DNA of 5,277 bases from Phycisphaerales bacterium (GTDB lineage: Bacteria; Planctomycetota; Phycisphaerae; Phycisphaerales; SM1A02), in assembly GCA_007135295.1 (NCBI GenBank), contig SLJD01000338.1:1-5277 (forward strand), read 5' to 3'. Both the position numbers and the translations under genes were made by a program. Positions 5,187-5,277 of the stretch are shown here, in pieces. Within the stretch, counting starts at the first letter, position 1. Each line of letters opens with the position of its first letter. Under the pieces are notes generated by a model, which ran no database searches, was not told the DNA's origin, and worked only from the letters and a program-made list of their open reading frames with translations.

Positions 5187-5277
5187 TCATCCCGCAATCT
5201 CACCGACTACCGTCAGAATGTCCCCCCGGCTGTCCAGTGCCCAGGCGTGCCCTCGACGATAGAAGCGATCGACCTCG
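5187..5277 (-). CDS. Probable C-terminal end of an unidentified gene upstream of lpxA
   Basis: On the minus strand one frame enters from the right window edge and reads 29 codons (starting EVDRFYRRGHAW and ending TVVGEIAG) before a TGA at 5189-5187. The peptide has the alternating charged/hydrophobic character of a folded protein end, and it is on the same strand as lpxA, 126 bp upstream of its start. Too little remains to name a family. A competing plus-strand frame opens at the ATG at 5121 and stays open to the edge, but its peptide (Ser/Thr/Pro/Ala/Gln mix) looks less protein-like. Third-position GC is similar in the two, so strand is not settled. Confidence 0.35.
   Translation of the reverse strand, partial: EVDRFYRRGHAWALDSRGDILTVVGEIAG

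Noticed and set aside
5121..5277. Plus-strand open frame from the ATG at 5121 to the window edge
   Set aside because: It is open for 52 codons but has a low-information Ser/Thr/Pro/Ala peptide and no ribosome-binding site; the minus-strand tail in the same place looks more protein-like, though this is not certain.

Overview
The window reads as chromosomal DNA from a GC-rich, Gram-negative-type bacterium. The best fit is a member of the Planctomycetota, perhaps the Phycisphaerae. Three things point there: an lpxA gene (lipid A synthesis, hence an outer membrane), a VWA protein of the 'FFGI.a.G..faFi.DvSGSM' style, and an exported protein whose small beta-rich module (GHIVSIDGAGVTI...PWDRIRDV) resembles modules I associate with planctomycete proteins. 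The assignment is an inference from gene style, not from a marker gene.

Layout, left to right. Positions 1-2098 hold two minus-strand genes that overlap by 8 bp. The upstream gene (1058-2098) encodes a membrane-anchored von Willebrand factor A protein. The downstream gene (1065 to beyond position 1) encodes a Sec-exported protein of unknown function that is cut by the window edge. A 358-bp intergenic region (2099-2456) separates this pair from pyrH (UMP kinase, 2457-3254, plus strand), which is divergently transcribed and has no rpsB, tsf or frr next to it. A 192-bp gap with two hairpins follows. Next comes a six-helix membrane protein resembling the DUF6498 family (3447-4232, plus). It runs convergently into lpxA (4239-5060, minus) with only 6 bp between the stop codons, and a perfect 9-bp inverted repeat spans both gene ends. 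The right end (5061-5277) holds the lpxA leader and what is probably the last 29 codons of another minus-strand gene.

Functionally the window is a mixture of two housekeeping genes (pyrimidine nucleotide and lipid A synthesis) and three poorly characterised envelope proteins. The most noteworthy point is that the single transmembrane helix of the VWA protein carries a TonB-like SxxxH signature, with the Leu seven residues further on. This raises the possibility that it is driven by an ExbB/ExbD-type proton motor, with the overlapping exported protein as a co-translated partner. I found no RNA genes, insertion sequences, CRISPR arrays or att sites.
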